From: Micavibrio aeruginosavorus EPB
Lineage (GTDB): Bacteria; Pseudomonadota; Alphaproteobacteria; Micavibrionales; Micavibrionaceae
Reading direction: 5' to 3'
Assembly: GCF_000348745.1 (NCBI RefSeq)
Contig: NC_020812.1
Location: forward strand, 124,001 to 188,000
DNA: 64,000 nucleotides
Under the pieces are notes generated by a model. It had not been told where the DNA came from, did no database searches, and was given only the letters and a program-made list of their open reading frames with translations. The position numbers and the translations under genes were made by a program. Every line of letters begins with the position of its first letter. The stretch's first letter is position 1. Below, in pieces: positions 17,802-27,581 of this stretch.

Positions 17802-18671
17802 TTACCGGCCAATATCACGGTGCAATGTTGTGCTGGAATAACCCTGTTGTTCCAGCCAATCGTGCATTTGTTCGGTGGTGAACACCGACCGATGCCGTCC
17901 GCCCGTGCATCCAATCGCAATGGTCAGATAGCTTTTCCCCTCCTGCTGATACCGGGGCAACAGCGGGGCGATGAGGGTTTGAAAATTCTGCATAAACGGG
18001 GCCCAGGCCGGGTCGTTGCGCACGTAATCGCCGACATCTTTATCCAGTCCCGTTTGCGGGCGCAATTCTTTGACCCAATGCGGATTGGCCAGAAAGCGGA
18101 TATCCATGACGATATCCGCCTCACGCGGCACACCGTATTTGAACCCGAATGACATGATGGTCACCGTCATGCGTTCGCCGCGCGCCAACCCGAACAGGGA
18201 TGTCAGTTGACGGCGCAAATCCTGCGCCGACATATCCGATGTATCAATCACATGGGTGGCGGTGGCGCGCAGGGGGTGCAGCCATTCCTGCTCCCGCTTG
18301 ATCCCGGCGCTGACGGGGCGGTCCTTGGCCATCGGGTGGCGGCGGCGTGTTTCGGTGAAGCGTTTTTGCAAGGTCGATTCATCCGACCACAAAAACACCA
18401 GTTCCGCATTGTGGCGCTTGGCGGCGGCCAGAATGGCGTCCGGGTCAAACCCGCGCGACCGCGCGTCAATGCCAATGGCGACGGGCGCTGCGTCGTGTGC
18501 AGTTTCCTGGATCAGGGAATCGATGAGCGACAGGGGGAAGTTGTCAAAAACCTCATAGCCCAGATCCTCCAGCGCCTTGAGGGCGGAGGTCATGCCCGCA
18601 CCGGACAATCCGGTCAGGATCAGTGTGGGGCGATGGGACGATGGCGTCGTGGGCGCGGATGAATCATTCAT
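17802..18671 (-). CDS. rapZ: RapZ family nucleotide-binding protein with altered Walker A
   Basis: RNase adapter / RapZ (YvcJ) family, 289 residues, the usual length. In enterobacteria RapZ controls glmS through small RNAs; elsewhere it is a nucleotide-binding regulator near PTS genes. The N-terminal P-loop reads TGLSGAGMTSAL, so Met replaces the Walker A lysine. Other landmarks fit: GYEVFDNFPL, IDARSRGF, LVFLWSDEST, IMSFGFKYGVP, MDIRFLANPHW and the C-terminal IGCTGGRHRSVFTTEQ. It lies 30 bp downstream of the 18703 gene. Confidence 0.9.
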   Translation of the reverse strand: MNDSSAPTTPSSHRPTLILTGLSGAGMTSALKALEDLGYEVFDNFPLSLIDSLIQETAHDAAPVAIGIDARSRGFDPDAILAAAKRHNAELVFLWSDESTLQKRFTETRRRHPMAKDRPVSAGIKREQEWLHPLRATATHVIDTSDMSAQDLRRQLTSLFGLARGERMTVTIMSFGFKYGVPREADIVMDIRFLANPHWVKELRPQTGLDKDVGDYVRNDPAWAPFMQNFQTLIAPLLPRYQQEGKSYLTIAIGCTGGRHRSVFTTEQMHDWLEQQGYSSTTLHRDIGR

Positions 18672-18702
18672 CCCATTAAAATACCCCCGCGCGCGTCAAA
18701 CG

Positions 18703-19413
18703 TCACGGGACAAGTTTCATTATTTTGATCAAAGCCTGTCCCAGCGGGCTTTGTGACAGGTCGTTCTGGCTTTCCGCCGCGCGCCCGATCCGGTCGTCAA
18801 TGCGGGTTAATCGCGCATCCGGCCGCCAGGCCTGAACCGCATCACGCAATGGCGGGTACTCTCTGAACGTGTCGGGGAAGGGGACGCTGACATACACGGC
18901 ATCTTTGCGCGTACAGACGCGAATTTGCGAATTGGCACGTTTGGCAAAATCGACATAACCGGGCAAGTGCCGGGCCTGTGCGACGGCGGATAAATCGGCG
19001 GTCGGCCAATTCAAGGCCTCGTGTACCGGGCCAAATCCCGGCAGGCGGGGCAACGCATCAAGATCACGTTTCACCTCGTCCGTTTCCGGAACCAGCCAGT
19101 TGGTGTCCGGAATGCCGATCCAGCCCTCGTGCGTCAGGCCGATGCCATAGCGAAAGCTGATGCTCTCTACACGGCCATCCTCATCCACTTTGTAATGCGG
19201 CGTTTCCGCGCCCAAAAGTGGCGTGGCCTTGCGTAAATAGGCGCTGATGATGTGGGCGGCGTCATTGCGCTGTGTGATCCATTCACCCAGAAAATCGGCC
19301 AGATCGGGATCGGTCACCTGAAAATAGGCGCGGCGCCCGGGGTGCAGGCGCAAGGGGCCCTGTGGTGGTTTTGATCCTGTGGTCCGCGCCCACAAATGCG
19401 ATAAAAGTCCCAT
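18703..19413 (-). CDS. Hypothetical protein
   Basis: Not recognised. It is 236 residues and soluble by composition, with no signal peptide. It probably forms an operon with rapZ (about 30 bp apart). It is in the chvG-rapZ interval where hprK normally lies, but it has no P-loop and no HPr kinase signature, so it is not a diverged HprK that I can recognise. Confidence 0.7.
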   Translation of the reverse strand: MGLLSHLWARTTGSKPPQGPLRLHPGRRAYFQVTDPDLADFLGEWITQRNDAAHIISAYLRKATPLLGAETPHYKVDEDGRVESISFRYGIGLTHEGWIGIPDTNWLVPETDEVKRDLDALPRLPGFGPVHEALNWPTADLSAVAQARHLPGYVDFAKRANSQIRVCTRKDAVYVSVPFPDTFREYPPLRDAVQAWRPDARLTRIDDRIGRAAESQNDLSQSPLGQALIKIMKLVP

Positions 19414-19543
19414 GAAATGCCCTGTTTTTTATTTCTTTTTATAATGGTCCGGAACTTTAGGGCGGGTGTCTGGTCCTGTCAAATTTGACGTTCGATTGCC
19501 TTCTGGGCTATGCCCTGATTGACAATAAAGACAGGGGTTCATT

Positions 19544-20146
19544 GTGCAGGACAACATCAAAAAAGGTATTTTGACATGGGGCAGTTATGTGGCCGCCATT
19601 CCTGTGGGTCCGGGGGCCGGGCTGGCGGGGTATAGCGCCGGTGTCGCCGCTGGTGGCCTGTTCCCCTTCGGCCTGCTGGTCGGTGTTGGTGTGGCGGTGG
19701 CGTTGTCGGCGGTGTGTGTTCCGCTCGCGCTGGCCATGCGGGACAAGGGCGAAGATTTATCCGTGTCGATTCCAAAGGCGGCGATGGGGTACGCCCGCGC
19801 GATTGAGAATGTTATCCCGGCTGTGTTAATCGGTTTCATTACCGGTGCCATGCTGAACCTGCAAATGGGCAGCCTGTTTGATCGGCAAAAACCGGAACAG
19901 CCCGTTGAAACGGGCATGGTGATGTTACCGCACCCCCCATTCCCAATGGTGCCGACCCGGCCCGTTGTTCCTGCACCGGAATCATCTGTTCTGGCCGTGC
20001 GGTTTAATGCGCCGGCGCAAAATATCATCCCGCTGACGAACGGTGCGTATTATTGTGCGGGTCGCGCCGCGGGTGACATTGTGCGCGTGCATGTGCCGGA
20101 TATAAAATATCCGGGCGGCAAAATTTTCGTCGCTGAATGTAAGTAA
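19544..20146 (+). CDS. Hypothetical membrane protein
   Basis: Not recognised, 200 residues, GTG start at 19544 preceded by AGGGG. Two or three glycine-rich hydrophobic segments lie in the N-terminal half (around residues 15-32, 35-62 and 90-108), followed by a Pro-rich linker and a C-terminal soluble domain with two cysteines (YYCAGRAAGD and VAECK). Probably an inner-membrane protein with a periplasmic tail. It is convergent with chvG. Confidence 0.68.
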   Translation: MQDNIKKGILTWGSYVAAIPVGPGAGLAGYSAGVAAGGLFPFGLLVGVGVAVALSAVCVPLALAMRDKGEDLSVSIPKAAMGYARAIENVIPAVLIGFITGAMLNLQMGSLFDRQKPEQPVETGMVMLPHPPFPMVPTRPVVPAPESSVLAVRFNAPAQNIIPLTNGAYYCAGRAAGDIVRVHVPDIKYPGGKIFVAECK

Positions 20147-20152
20147 TGGTTT

Positions 20153-21931
20153 TTATGCGCGGTTAAACACGACCGTGAATCGTGCGCCGCGGATTTGATT
20201 GTCGCGGTCGCGAATGTTTTCCGCGAAGATAACGCCGCCATGTGCCTTTACGATCTGGCGTGCAATCGATAATCCCAATCCAGAATGGCTGCCGTAATCT
20301 TCGTGCGCCGGGCGTTCGCTGTAAAACCGTTCAAAGATGGTATCCAGCTTGTTTTCCGGGATACCCGGACCTTCATCCTCCACCTGAATCAAAACCTGTT
20401 CACGGTTCTGGGACAGGTTGATCGTCACGGATTTATTCACGGGCGTGAAGGACAAGGCGTTGGAGAGCAGGTTTTCAAACACCTGCGCCAGCCGCCCTTC
20501 CGATCCGCGGACGATCACGGCTTCGGCGCTGTCGATATTGATGCGCAACCGTTGTTCTGGTGGCAATGTTTCAACGCCGCTTTCGGCGTGACGGCGGTTT
20601 TGCTGGGCCAGCGCGACGCGGCGTCCGTCAATAATCTGGGTCAACATACGGCCCATATTCACATTCCCCATCTCCTCGCGCGACAATTCGGCGTCCAGAC
20701 GCGAGGCGTTGGAAATGTCGCTGATCAAACGGTTCAGGCGGTTGACGTCATGCTGCATAATGCCGAACAGGCGGTCCAGATCGGCTTTGCTCTTCACAAT
20801 CGGGGCGGTTTCCACCGCACTGCGCAGGGATGTCAGCGGGTTTTTAATTTCATGCGATACGTCGGCGGCGAACCGTTCAATCGTATCCATACGGTCGCGC
20901 AGCGCCGTGGTCATGGCGTTCAATGCGGCGGACAGTTCGCCAATCTCATCCTTGCGGTGGGTCAAATCGGGAATGTCGATCTGGCGGCCCTTGCCCATGC
21001 GCACGGCTTCGGCGGCGCGGGCCAGTTTTTTCAGCGGGCGGCCAATCGACCCGGCCAGATACATCGACAGGAAAATGGTGATGGACAGCGCGCCGAGGAA
21101 AACGGTCAACACATCATACCGCATCTGGGTGATCGCGGATTCGATTTCGCGCCCGTCGCGCGACAGCATGACAACGCCAATCACGTTTTCAACCTTGCGG
21201 ATCGGGGCGGCGGCGGTCAGGCGAATTTTACCCTGACGGTCTTCCCACGCGGTGGCGCTGATCCGCCCGGTCAGGGCGACAGCGGCATCGGGGTACGCGG
21301 TAATGCTCTGCGCGCCGGTATCCGGATAATCGGGCAGGTCGCTTTGCATCGGAATCCATTCAATGATGGCCTGACCCCAGCGATTCATCTGTTCCGACAG
21401 GCTGGGCTGCACGGCTTCGCTTTCGGCGGCAACGGCACTGCGTGCGGCGGCCACCATGGCTTCGCCTGACCGTTCCCCGCCCAATTCCAGTGAATCACCA
21501 ATCAATGTGCCATCGCCGCTAAACAGCCGGGTGCGGTTCTCGGTGGTCTGGCCCAAACGCCGCACCATCCGGCGGGAGAGTTCGGGGACCAATATTTCGA
21601 TTTCTTCGGGCTTGGCAAAAAAGAACGGCTTGCCCTTTTCCACCGGGCGCACGGCGGCCTCGGCAATCGCGCCGGCGAACAATTGCGATTGAATTTGCAT
21701 GGTTTCCAATTCGGCGCGGATCAAACTGTCGCGATATTGGCCCAGATACAGCAGCCCAACGACCAGAACCAGCGGCGCAATCACGTTCACCGCCAGAATG
21801 CGGACCGTCAATCCACCCAGAATACGGGGGCGCGGCATGGGCGGCAAAATGGCCCATACATCATAACCGACATCGGAACTGGCTTTATTCCGCCGGTCCT
21901 TAATCTTCTTTATAACGGTACCCAACGCCAT
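20153..21931 (-). CDS. chvG: ChvG-type sensor histidine kinase
   Basis: Membrane sensor kinase of the ChvG/ChvI (ExoS/ChvI) pathway that governs envelope, acid and host-related responses in alphaproteobacteria. It has 592 residues: TM1 ([20 protein letters not shown]), a periplasmic sensor of about 190 residues, TM2 ([18 protein letters not shown]), HAMP, HisKA with intact His in [13 protein letters not shown], and ATPase boxes [10 protein letters not shown] and HSGLGLSIA. The ATG at 21931 overlaps chvI by 32 bp; a start at 21838 (MPRPRILGG) is an alternative. It is coupled to the upstream regulator. Confidence 0.9.
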   Translation of the reverse strand: MALGTVIKKIKDRRNKASSDVGYDVWAILPPMPRPRILGGLTVRILAVNVIAPLVLVVGLLYLGQYRDSLIRAELETMQIQSQLFAGAIAEAAVRPVEKGKPFFFAKPEEIEILVPELSRRMVRRLGQTTENRTRLFSGDGTLIGDSLELGGERSGEAMVAAARSAVAAESEAVQPSLSEQMNRWGQAIIEWIPMQSDLPDYPDTGAQSITAYPDAAVALTGRISATAWEDRQGKIRLTAAAPIRKVENVIGVVMLSRDGREIESAITQMRYDVLTVFLGALSITIFLSMYLAGSIGRPLKKLARAAEAVRMGKGRQIDIPDLTHRKDEIGELSAALNAMTTALRDRMDTIERFAADVSHEIKNPLTSLRSAVETAPIVKSKADLDRLFGIMQHDVNRLNRLISDISNASRLDAELSREEMGNVNMGRMLTQIIDGRRVALAQQNRRHAESGVETLPPEQRLRINIDSAEAVIVRGSEGRLAQVFENLLSNALSFTPVNKSVTINLSQNREQVLIQVEDEGPGIPENKLDTIFERFYSERPAHEDYGSHSGLGLSIARQIVKAHGGVIFAENIRDRDNQIRGARFTVVFNRA

Positions 21932-22619
21932 AGAGTGTTTCAATCTGTGAGAATTCGGGGTCAACGACACGGAATTTTTTCCGGATGCGTTTAATGTGCG
22001 AATCAATGGTGCGGTCATCGACATAGATATTTTCGCCATAGGCCATGTCGATCAACTGGTCACGGTTTTTCACATGCCCCGGACGTTGCGCCAATGCCTT
22101 GACCAACAAATATTCCGTGACGGTCAAATCCACCGCGCCGCCCTTCCACATGCACAAATGACGGGCGTCATCCAAAACCAGATTGCCGCGTTCAATCATG
22201 TTCTTTGCCGCTTCGTCCTGCGACGGGGCGGGTTGCTTGCGCACATCATTGCGGCGCAGGATGGACCGGATGCGTTCGATCAACAGGCGTTGTGAAAACG
22301 GCTTGGTGATATAATCATCCGCCCCCATGCGCAGGCCCAGAACCTCGTCAATCTCATCATCCTTGGATGTCAGGAAGATGACGGGAATGGCCGATTGTTC
22401 GCGCAACTTGCTCAACACTTCCATGCCGTCCATACGCGGCATTTTGATATCCAGTACGACCAGATCAGGTAGATTGGCGGTGATCCCGGCCAAGCCTTCC
22501 TCACCATCGGTGTAGGTCTTGACCGTATAACCTTCAGCCTCCAGCGCCATCGAAACCGATGTCAGGATGTTGCGATCGTCGTCAACCAGGGCGATGGTTT
22601 GGGTGGCGGTCTGGGTCAT
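21900..22619 (-). CDS. chvI: ChvI-type response regulator
   Basis: OmpR-family transcription factor, 239 residues, cognate partner of the downstream kinase. Receiver domain with acidic pocket (ALVDDDRN), phosphoacceptor in LVVLDIKMP, Thr in FLTSKDDE and Lys in YITKPFS. A winged-helix DNA-binding domain follows ([39 protein letters not shown]). The ATG at 22619 begins [12 protein letters not shown]. The 116-bp gap behind it to folC carries its promoter region. Confidence 0.93.
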   Translation of the reverse strand: MTQTATQTIALVDDDRNILTSVSMALEAEGYTVKTYTDGEEGLAGITANLPDLVVLDIKMPRMDGMEVLSKLREQSAIPVIFLTSKDDEIDEVLGLRMGADDYITKPFSQRLLIERIRSILRRNDVRKQPAPSQDEAAKNMIERGNLVLDDARHLCMWKGGAVDLTVTEYLLVKALAQRPGHVKNRDQLIDMAYGENIYVDDRTIDSHIKRIRKKFRVVDPEFSQIETLYGVGYRYKED

Positions 22620-22735
22620 GGGTGTGGCAGTCCTTTGAGAATCAGCAAAAATATCGAAATGATTATAATGATTTGCCACACAAATGGGGATTGAAAAGGG
22701 CGCGTTTGTGAAAAAATCGTGATCTTTTGCCTTTT

Positions 22736-24046
22736 TTACGAAAATGCGGCCTGCGCCAGTGTGTGACCCGCCAGATAAAGCGATCCGGCCACGATGATGC
22801 GGCCTGGTGCGTGTGTGGCGGCCAGTGTTGTGATGGCGTGGTCCAGGTCCGGGGCGCATGACACATTGTGCGCACCATGCGCCTGCCACAGCGGGACCAG
22901 TGTTGCGGGGTCGTGGCTTTTGCCGCCTTCGCTACCCGGCACGGGGATCAGCGTGATGCTGGCCGCACTGGTGGCCAGCGGGGCGATAAACCGTTCCGCG
23001 TCCTTGTGCCCCATCATGCCGATGATCAGGTGTGCGGGGCGGTGATCCTGCGCGTGCAGGGCGGCGATATGCCGGGCCAGTACAATCGCGCCGCTGTCAT
23101 TATGGGCCCCATCCACCCATATATCCCATGATGTTGGCGCGCAGGCGTGCGTAATGCGTTGTAATCGCCCCGGCCAATGGGCCGTGCGCAGGCCATGATG
23201 AATGGCGTCGATGGGGACGGGGCATGCGGTTTGTGCCCGCAATGTCGCAATCGCCAACGCGGCATTATCCATCTGGTGCGCGCCTGCCATGGTCGGGTGC
23301 GGCAGGTGGCGGAGCGTTTCCCCCTTCACCGTCATGGACCATGATGAATCGGTGATGTCATGCACATGCCAATCCCGCCCCATCATGGCGATGGGGGCGT
23401 GCAGCGCGGCGGCCCGTGCGTCAATCACGCGCAGGGCGGCCGGGGCGTCGTCCATAATCTGCGCGCCAACAATGCAGGGCACGCCGGATTTGATAATGCC
23501 CGCTTTTTCTGCCGCGATGTCGTCCAGTGTATCGCCCAGCCACGCCGTGTGGTCATAGGACAATGTGGTAATGGCTGTAACAATCGGGTGATCCACCACA
23601 TTCGTGGCATCCAATCGCCCGCCAACACCGGTTTCTAGCAAGACGATATCCGCCGGGGTGCGGGCAAAGGCGGCCAGCGCGGCGGCTGTGGTAATCTCAA
23701 AAAAACTTTTCTCCGGGTCGTCCTGCGCCGCGGCCAGAACTTCATCCAACAAAGGGTGCAACCGGTCATCATCAATCGGCTGGCCGTTCAGGACGATGCG
23801 TTCATTGAAGCGGATCAAATGCGGGGATGTGTAGGCATGAACGCTGTAGCCCGCGGCCTCCAGCATCGCGCGCATAAAGGCGATGGCCGATCCTTTGCCA
23901 TTCGTGCCCGCAACATGAATCACGGGTGGCAGGTTTTGGTGCGGATTGCCCAGCCGGTCCAACAACGCATAAAATTCAGGCCGGATGGAATGATCCACCC
24001 GGCCATTTTTTCGAAGGCTGAAAATATGGTTCAGCGTGTCCTGCAA
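22736..24046 (-). CDS. folC: Bifunctional folylpolyglutamate/dihydrofolate synthase
   Basis: Adds glutamate to dihydropteroate and to reduced folates. It has 436 residues with the Mur-ligase-like ATP site [15 protein letters not shown] near residue 45, then [13 protein letters not shown], the [12 protein letters not shown] segment and the second-domain WVDGAHND. It lies 18 bp downstream of accD in the standard accD-folC arrangement and starts with MQDTLNHIF. Confidence 0.95.
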   Translation of the reverse strand: MQDTLNHIFSLRKNGRVDHSIRPEFYALLDRLGNPHQNLPPVIHVAGTNGKGSAIAFMRAMLEAAGYSVHAYTSPHLIRFNERIVLNGQPIDDDRLHPLLDEVLAAAQDDPEKSFFEITTAAALAAFARTPADIVLLETGVGGRLDATNVVDHPIVTAITTLSYDHTAWLGDTLDDIAAEKAGIIKSGVPCIVGAQIMDDAPAALRVIDARAAALHAPIAMMGRDWHVHDITDSSWSMTVKGETLRHLPHPTMAGAHQMDNAALAIATLRAQTACPVPIDAIHHGLRTAHWPGRLQRITHACAPTSWDIWVDGAHNDSGAIVLARHIAALHAQDHRPAHLIIGMMGHKDAERFIAPLATSAASITLIPVPGSEGGKSHDPATLVPLWQAHGAHNVSCAPDLDHAITTLAATHAPGRIIVAGSLYLAGHTLAQAAFS

Positions 24047-24064
24047 ACCAACCTGCTTGCGCCG

Positions 24065-25126
24065 TTAAACCGCAGTTTTGCGGATGGTTTTGGTGGTCAT
24101 GGCTGCGCGTTTTTTGGTCATCTTCGCGGCCACTTTCTTTTTCACGGATGGCAGTTTGGCAACATTGCGCGCGGCTTTCGCGGCGCTGGAAATGTCGGCC
24201 TTGCCGCCCTTGCCCGATCCGTTGACGGATTTGCTGCCCTTGCCGCGGCTGCCGCCACGGGCTTCTTCGCGGCCCGTGCGGTTCATCAGCAGGTTCAGAA
24301 CGCGCGACAATGTGGAATGCAGATCCTTGCGCGCCACCACCATGTCGATCATACCGTGGTCCAGCAAATATTCTGCGGTCTGGAATCCCGGCGGCAATTC
24401 TTCGCGGATGGTTTCCTGAATCACACGTTTCCCGGCAAAGCCGATCATGCAACCCGGTTCGGCGATTTGAATGTCGCCAACCATGGCGAATGACGCGCTG
24501 ACCCCGCCCGTCGTCGGGTCGGCCAGCAAAACGATATAGGGCAGCTTCGCATCCTTCACCATTTCCACGGCGATAATCGTGCGCGGCATCTGCATCAGCG
24601 ACAACGCGCCTTCCTGCATACGGGCACCGCCGGATGACGGAATAACCATGAAGGCGGAATGGGTGCGCACGGCTTCTTCGGCGGCGCGCACAATGCCTTC
24701 GCCAACGCCTGCGCCCATCGATCCACCCATAAAGGAGAAATCGAACGCGGCGCACACGACCGGCTGACCGCCGATGGTGCCGGTGGCAATCACAATCGCG
24801 TCTTCGCGTTTGGATTTGCCCTGGGCTTCCTTCAACCGCGCGGCATAGGCCTTGCGGTCCTTGAATTTCAGCGGATCAACCGGAACATGCGGGGCGCGGA
24901 TTTCGCTCCACTCGCCATCATCGAACAGGATGTTCAGGCGCTGGTCCACGTCGATCTTCAAATGATGTCCGCAATGGGTGCAGACATTCATGTTTTCATC
25001 CAGATCGCGGTGGAACAACATGCCATCGCACGCCGGGCATTTCTGCCACAGATTGTCGGGCACGTCCTTTTGTTGGGAAACAAAGGACCGGATTTTCGGA
25101 CGAATGAAATTGCTCAGCCAGTTCAT
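24065..25126 (-). CDS. accD: Acetyl-CoA carboxylase carboxyltransferase subunit beta, with basic tail
   Basis: Carboxyltransferase beta subunit of acetyl-CoA carboxylase, first step of fatty-acid synthesis; partner AccA is not in the window. Zinc finger CPACD...CTHCG is near the N terminus, followed by the crotonase-like core (GGSMGAGVGEGI, PSSGGARMQEG, GGVSASFAMVGD, GFAGKRVI). The ATG at 25126 gives the family-typical MNWLSNFIRPK; an ATG at 25177 with GGGAG upstream is also possible. After the conserved core there is an unusual tail of about 70 residues rich in Lys, Arg, Ala, Gly and Ser. Confidence 0.95.
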   Translation of the reverse strand: MNWLSNFIRPKIRSFVSQQKDVPDNLWQKCPACDGMLFHRDLDENMNVCTHCGHHLKIDVDQRLNILFDDGEWSEIRAPHVPVDPLKFKDRKAYAARLKEAQGKSKREDAIVIATGTIGGQPVVCAAFDFSFMGGSMGAGVGEGIVRAAEEAVRTHSAFMVIPSSGGARMQEGALSLMQMPRTIIAVEMVKDAKLPYIVLLADPTTGGVSASFAMVGDIQIAEPGCMIGFAGKRVIQETIREELPPGFQTAEYLLDHGMIDMVVARKDLHSTLSRVLNLLMNRTGREEARGGSRGKGSKSVNGSGKGGKADISSAAKAARNVAKLPSVKKKVAAKMTKKRAAMTTKTIRKTAV

Positions 25127-25270
25127 GCCTGCAACACTGCCTTCTTTAAAGTGGGCCAGATGATCGTGTTCGATCATTACGCTCCCGCTGGTTTTAAACG
25201 GCACCAGCCGGGGCGTCTTTATCCCCCAAGCCGGGGGGGATTGTCAAGGAAAGCAAGGTTATGACAATGA

Positions 25271-25296
25271 GAAAACCGCCCAAAAGGACGGTTTTC
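25271..25296 (-). terminator. Hairpin terminator of the 25317 gene
   Basis: Stem GAAAACCG / CGGTTTTC with a 10-base loop, about 20 bp beyond the stop of the minus-strand gene. The run of T is short. Confidence 0.5.
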
Positions 25297-25316
25297 TTAC
25301 GTTTTAAAACAAAAGG

Positions 25317-25955
25317 TTATGGTGTGGCCGCCATCGGGGCCAGCCCACGCAATGGCGGAGAATGCAGCTGCGGATTCTTCCGCAGGGTGCGTTGCATCTG
25401 GTCCGATGTCATCCACCGGAACACCTGCGCACAAGACCGCTGGTTCTCTGCGGTACCGATCAGCATGGGGTGCGTGGGCGCCCCGTATTTCAGCGCATCG
25501 AATAAATGTTCGAACGCATCATATAAATTCAAATCATGGCCGATATTGAAATCCAGAAAGCCACGTTGGGACGGCATCTTGCCATTGTCATGCAGCGCCA
25601 GAACGCGGTGATCGTGATAGTAAATGGCAAAGACCAGCGGCCCGATGGTGCCATCATTTTTGTAACACAAGCGTTGATCCAGGCACGGCGTGATGTCGCG
25701 TTCGACCAGCATGTGTAACGTGTCGGCGCGCAATTCACTCAGCAAATTGCGCAGGCGTGCGGCATAGGCCGCCGTGCCATTGGTATTTGCGGCCGGTGCG
25801 AGCCCTTGGTGTGTGTCCGCCCGTAACAATGATCGACGGACCAGAACGGCGATCAAATCCTTCTGAGTGACCGGAATGGTGTCGCTGTCATGGTTGTGAT
25901 TGTTCGTGAAAAGCACGTCAAGGAAACGCCGCATGGCGGCCGATACATTCAACAT
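25317..25955 (-). CDS. Hypothetical protein
   Basis: Not recognised. It is 212 residues, without signal peptide or membrane helix. The middle has aromatic beta-like stretches (PLVFAIYYHDHRVLAL) and FLDFNIGHDLNLYDAFEHLF. It is monocistronic, in the interval where many relatives have trp genes upstream of accD. Function unknown. Confidence 0.68.
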   Translation of the reverse strand: MLNVSAAMRRFLDVLFTNNHNHDSDTIPVTQKDLIAVLVRRSLLRADTHQGLAPAANTNGTAAYAARLRNLLSELRADTLHMLVERDITPCLDQRLCYKNDGTIGPLVFAIYYHDHRVLALHDNGKMPSQRGFLDFNIGHDLNLYDAFEHLFDALKYGAPTHPMLIGTAENQRSCAQVFRWMTSDQMQRTLRKNPQLHSPPLRGLAPMAATP

Positions 25956-26060
25956 GGTACGCAGTCCCCGTTTTTTAACCCTGAAGAGTATCCTAACGGG
26001 CGGGGCTTACAGGAAGCTTTCAGAATGATTTGTACTAGAAAATCAACGGGTTCCCGTGAT

Positions 26061-26729
26061 TTATCCTGGTTGGGGCAATGTGCGTGCGATGGTGTTGATG
26101 GCGTCGATATCCACCTCTTTCAACCACCCATTGGCCTGATACGGCGCGATTTTGGCCCATTCACGCAACACGGTGCGGCGGAATTCGGCATGGGTATGAA
26201 ATTCATGCGCGGGCACCGGAAATTTGTTTCCGGTGGCGTGCATGGCAAACACCTCCGGCCAGCGTCGCGCCGTGGTCATCATGGTGCGGCGTCCGGCGGT
26301 GACATTGCCAATGGTGATAATGGTGCGGATCTGGTCCAGCTCACCCCGTTGCATCATCATGCGGCGGGCGTAGACGATGTTTTCCTGTGTGTTTGTCGCG
26401 CGGTTTTCCAACAGGATGGATTGATCCGGCACGCCGTTTTCAATCAATATCCGGCGCATCATCTCGGCTTCGGTTTCCTGCGGCGTCGCTTTGACGCGGC
26501 CCGATACGATGAAACGGTCCACGTAACCGTCCTGGAACAATTGCGCGCCGCGCTGGGCGATGGCGGGTGTGGTCTTTACACTGCCGCAGAGTACGGCCAG
26601 ATCGGCGCGGGCTAGCTCCGTTTCTTCAATCAGAAGATAGGCGTGAACGGCCCGGTAAAACGCATGCCGCAACGCCCCGCGGGTGGCGGGGCAAGACGGC
26701 GGAAAATCGGGCGATGCGTTACGATCCAT
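26061..26729 (-). CDS. YdcF / DUF218 family protein
   Basis: DUF218 (YdcF-like) protein of 222 residues. Typical family segments are LAVLCGSVKTTPAIAQRGAQL, FIVSGRV, ETEAEMMRRILIENGVP, LENRATNTQENIVYAR and the TIGNVTAGRR strand. No N-terminal membrane anchor is visible, unlike SanA or ElyC members, so this is probably a cytosolic form. Substrate unknown; the family includes S-adenosylmethionine-binding YdcF. It lies downstream of pyrF on the same strand. Confidence 0.82.
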   Translation of the reverse strand: MDRNASPDFPPSCPATRGALRHAFYRAVHAYLLIEETELARADLAVLCGSVKTTPAIAQRGAQLFQDGYVDRFIVSGRVKATPQETEAEMMRRILIENGVPDQSILLENRATNTQENIVYARRMMMQRGELDQIRTIITIGNVTAGRRTMMTTARRWPEVFAMHATGNKFPVPAHEFHTHAEFRRTVLREWAKIAPYQANGWLKEVDIDAINTIARTLPQPG

Positions 26730-26777
26730 GCCATGGTGATTAGGCGAGGGCGCAGGGGATGTCCAGAAAAAAGGCCC

Positions 26778-27500
26778 TTAGGCCGCCGTTTTTACTGTGG
26801 TCATGATCGACCGTGCGGCCTGGGTCGGATCGGCGGCCTCTGTGATCGGGCGGCCAATCACCAGGTGGCTGGCCCCGGCGGCGACGGCTTCGTCCGGGGT
26901 CATAATCCGCTTTTGATCGCCGGTCGCGGCCCCGGCGGGGCGAATGCCCGGCACCATCAAGGTGAAATCGGGGCCAAGGTGGCGGCGCAACGGTGCAATT
27001 TCATGGGCCGAACACACCACACCGCCCAATCCGCAATCGCGGGTCAATGTGGCCAGCCGTATGACTTGGGCGGTCACATCGTCCCCTTGCCCAACGGCGG
27101 CCAACCCGGCGGCGTCAAAGCTGGTCAGGATGGTGACGGCCAGCAGACGTGGCGGCGTGATGTTGCGTTTGGCGGCTTCGTCCCGCAGCGCGTCGTACCC
27201 TGCGCGCATCATGGCGGCCCCGCCGGCGGCGTGCACATTGACGAAGGCGGGCCTGATGCGTGTGACGGTGCGCAAGGCGGCCGCCACCGTGTTGGGAATG
27301 TCGTGGAATTTCAAATCCAGAAACAGGGCCGCATCCGGCGCTTCATCCATCACGCGGCGTATGCCGTCGGGCCCATGGGTGCAGAAAAACTCCAACCCCA
27401 ATTTGATCCCGCCCGTCACCGGGCCAATGGCGGCGGCCAGCGTTTTGGCATGATCCAGATCGGGGGTGTCGATGGCGCAGAAGATGATGGGCTGGGTCAT
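26778..27500 (-). CDS. pyrF: Orotidine 5-phosphate decarboxylase
   Basis: Last step of UMP synthesis. It has 240 residues: FCAIDTPDLDHA with the N-terminal Asp, IKLGLEFF with Lys, the catalytic DLKFHDIPNTV motif near residue 65, and the phosphate-gripper end (VPGIRPAG and HLVIGRPIT). The ATG at 27500 (MTQPIIFCAI) is favoured over the upstream extension. It follows ihfB, whose terminator overlaps its leader. Confidence 0.96.
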   Translation of the reverse strand: MTQPIIFCAIDTPDLDHAKTLAAAIGPVTGGIKLGLEFFCTHGPDGIRRVMDEAPDAALFLDLKFHDIPNTVAAALRTVTRIRPAFVNVHAAGGAAMMRAGYDALRDEAAKRNITPPRLLAVTILTSFDAAGLAAVGQGDDVTAQVIRLATLTRDCGLGGVVCSAHEIAPLRRHLGPDFTLMVPGIRPAGAATGDQKRIMTPDEAVAAGASHLVIGRPITEAADPTQAARSIMTTVKTAA

Positions 27501-27534
27501 GGTGGGTGGTCCGGTCTTGTGTTTTGCGCTCATG

Positions 27535-27563
27535 AAAAAGGGCGCTGGTGATGCGCCCTTTTT
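27535..27563 (-). terminator. Terminator between ihfB and pyrF
   Basis: Perfect 11-bp stem AAAAAGGGCGC / GCGCCCTTTTT with loop TGGTGAT, just after the ihfB stop on the minus strand. Confidence 0.88.
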
Positions 27564-27581
27564 AAATTCTATGTGTGCGAA

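Noticed and set aside
20285-21469. 394-codon plus-strand open frame antisense to chvG
   Set aside because: It lies wholly inside a recognisable histidine kinase gene, has no ribosome site and no recognisable domain; it is a GC-driven shadow.
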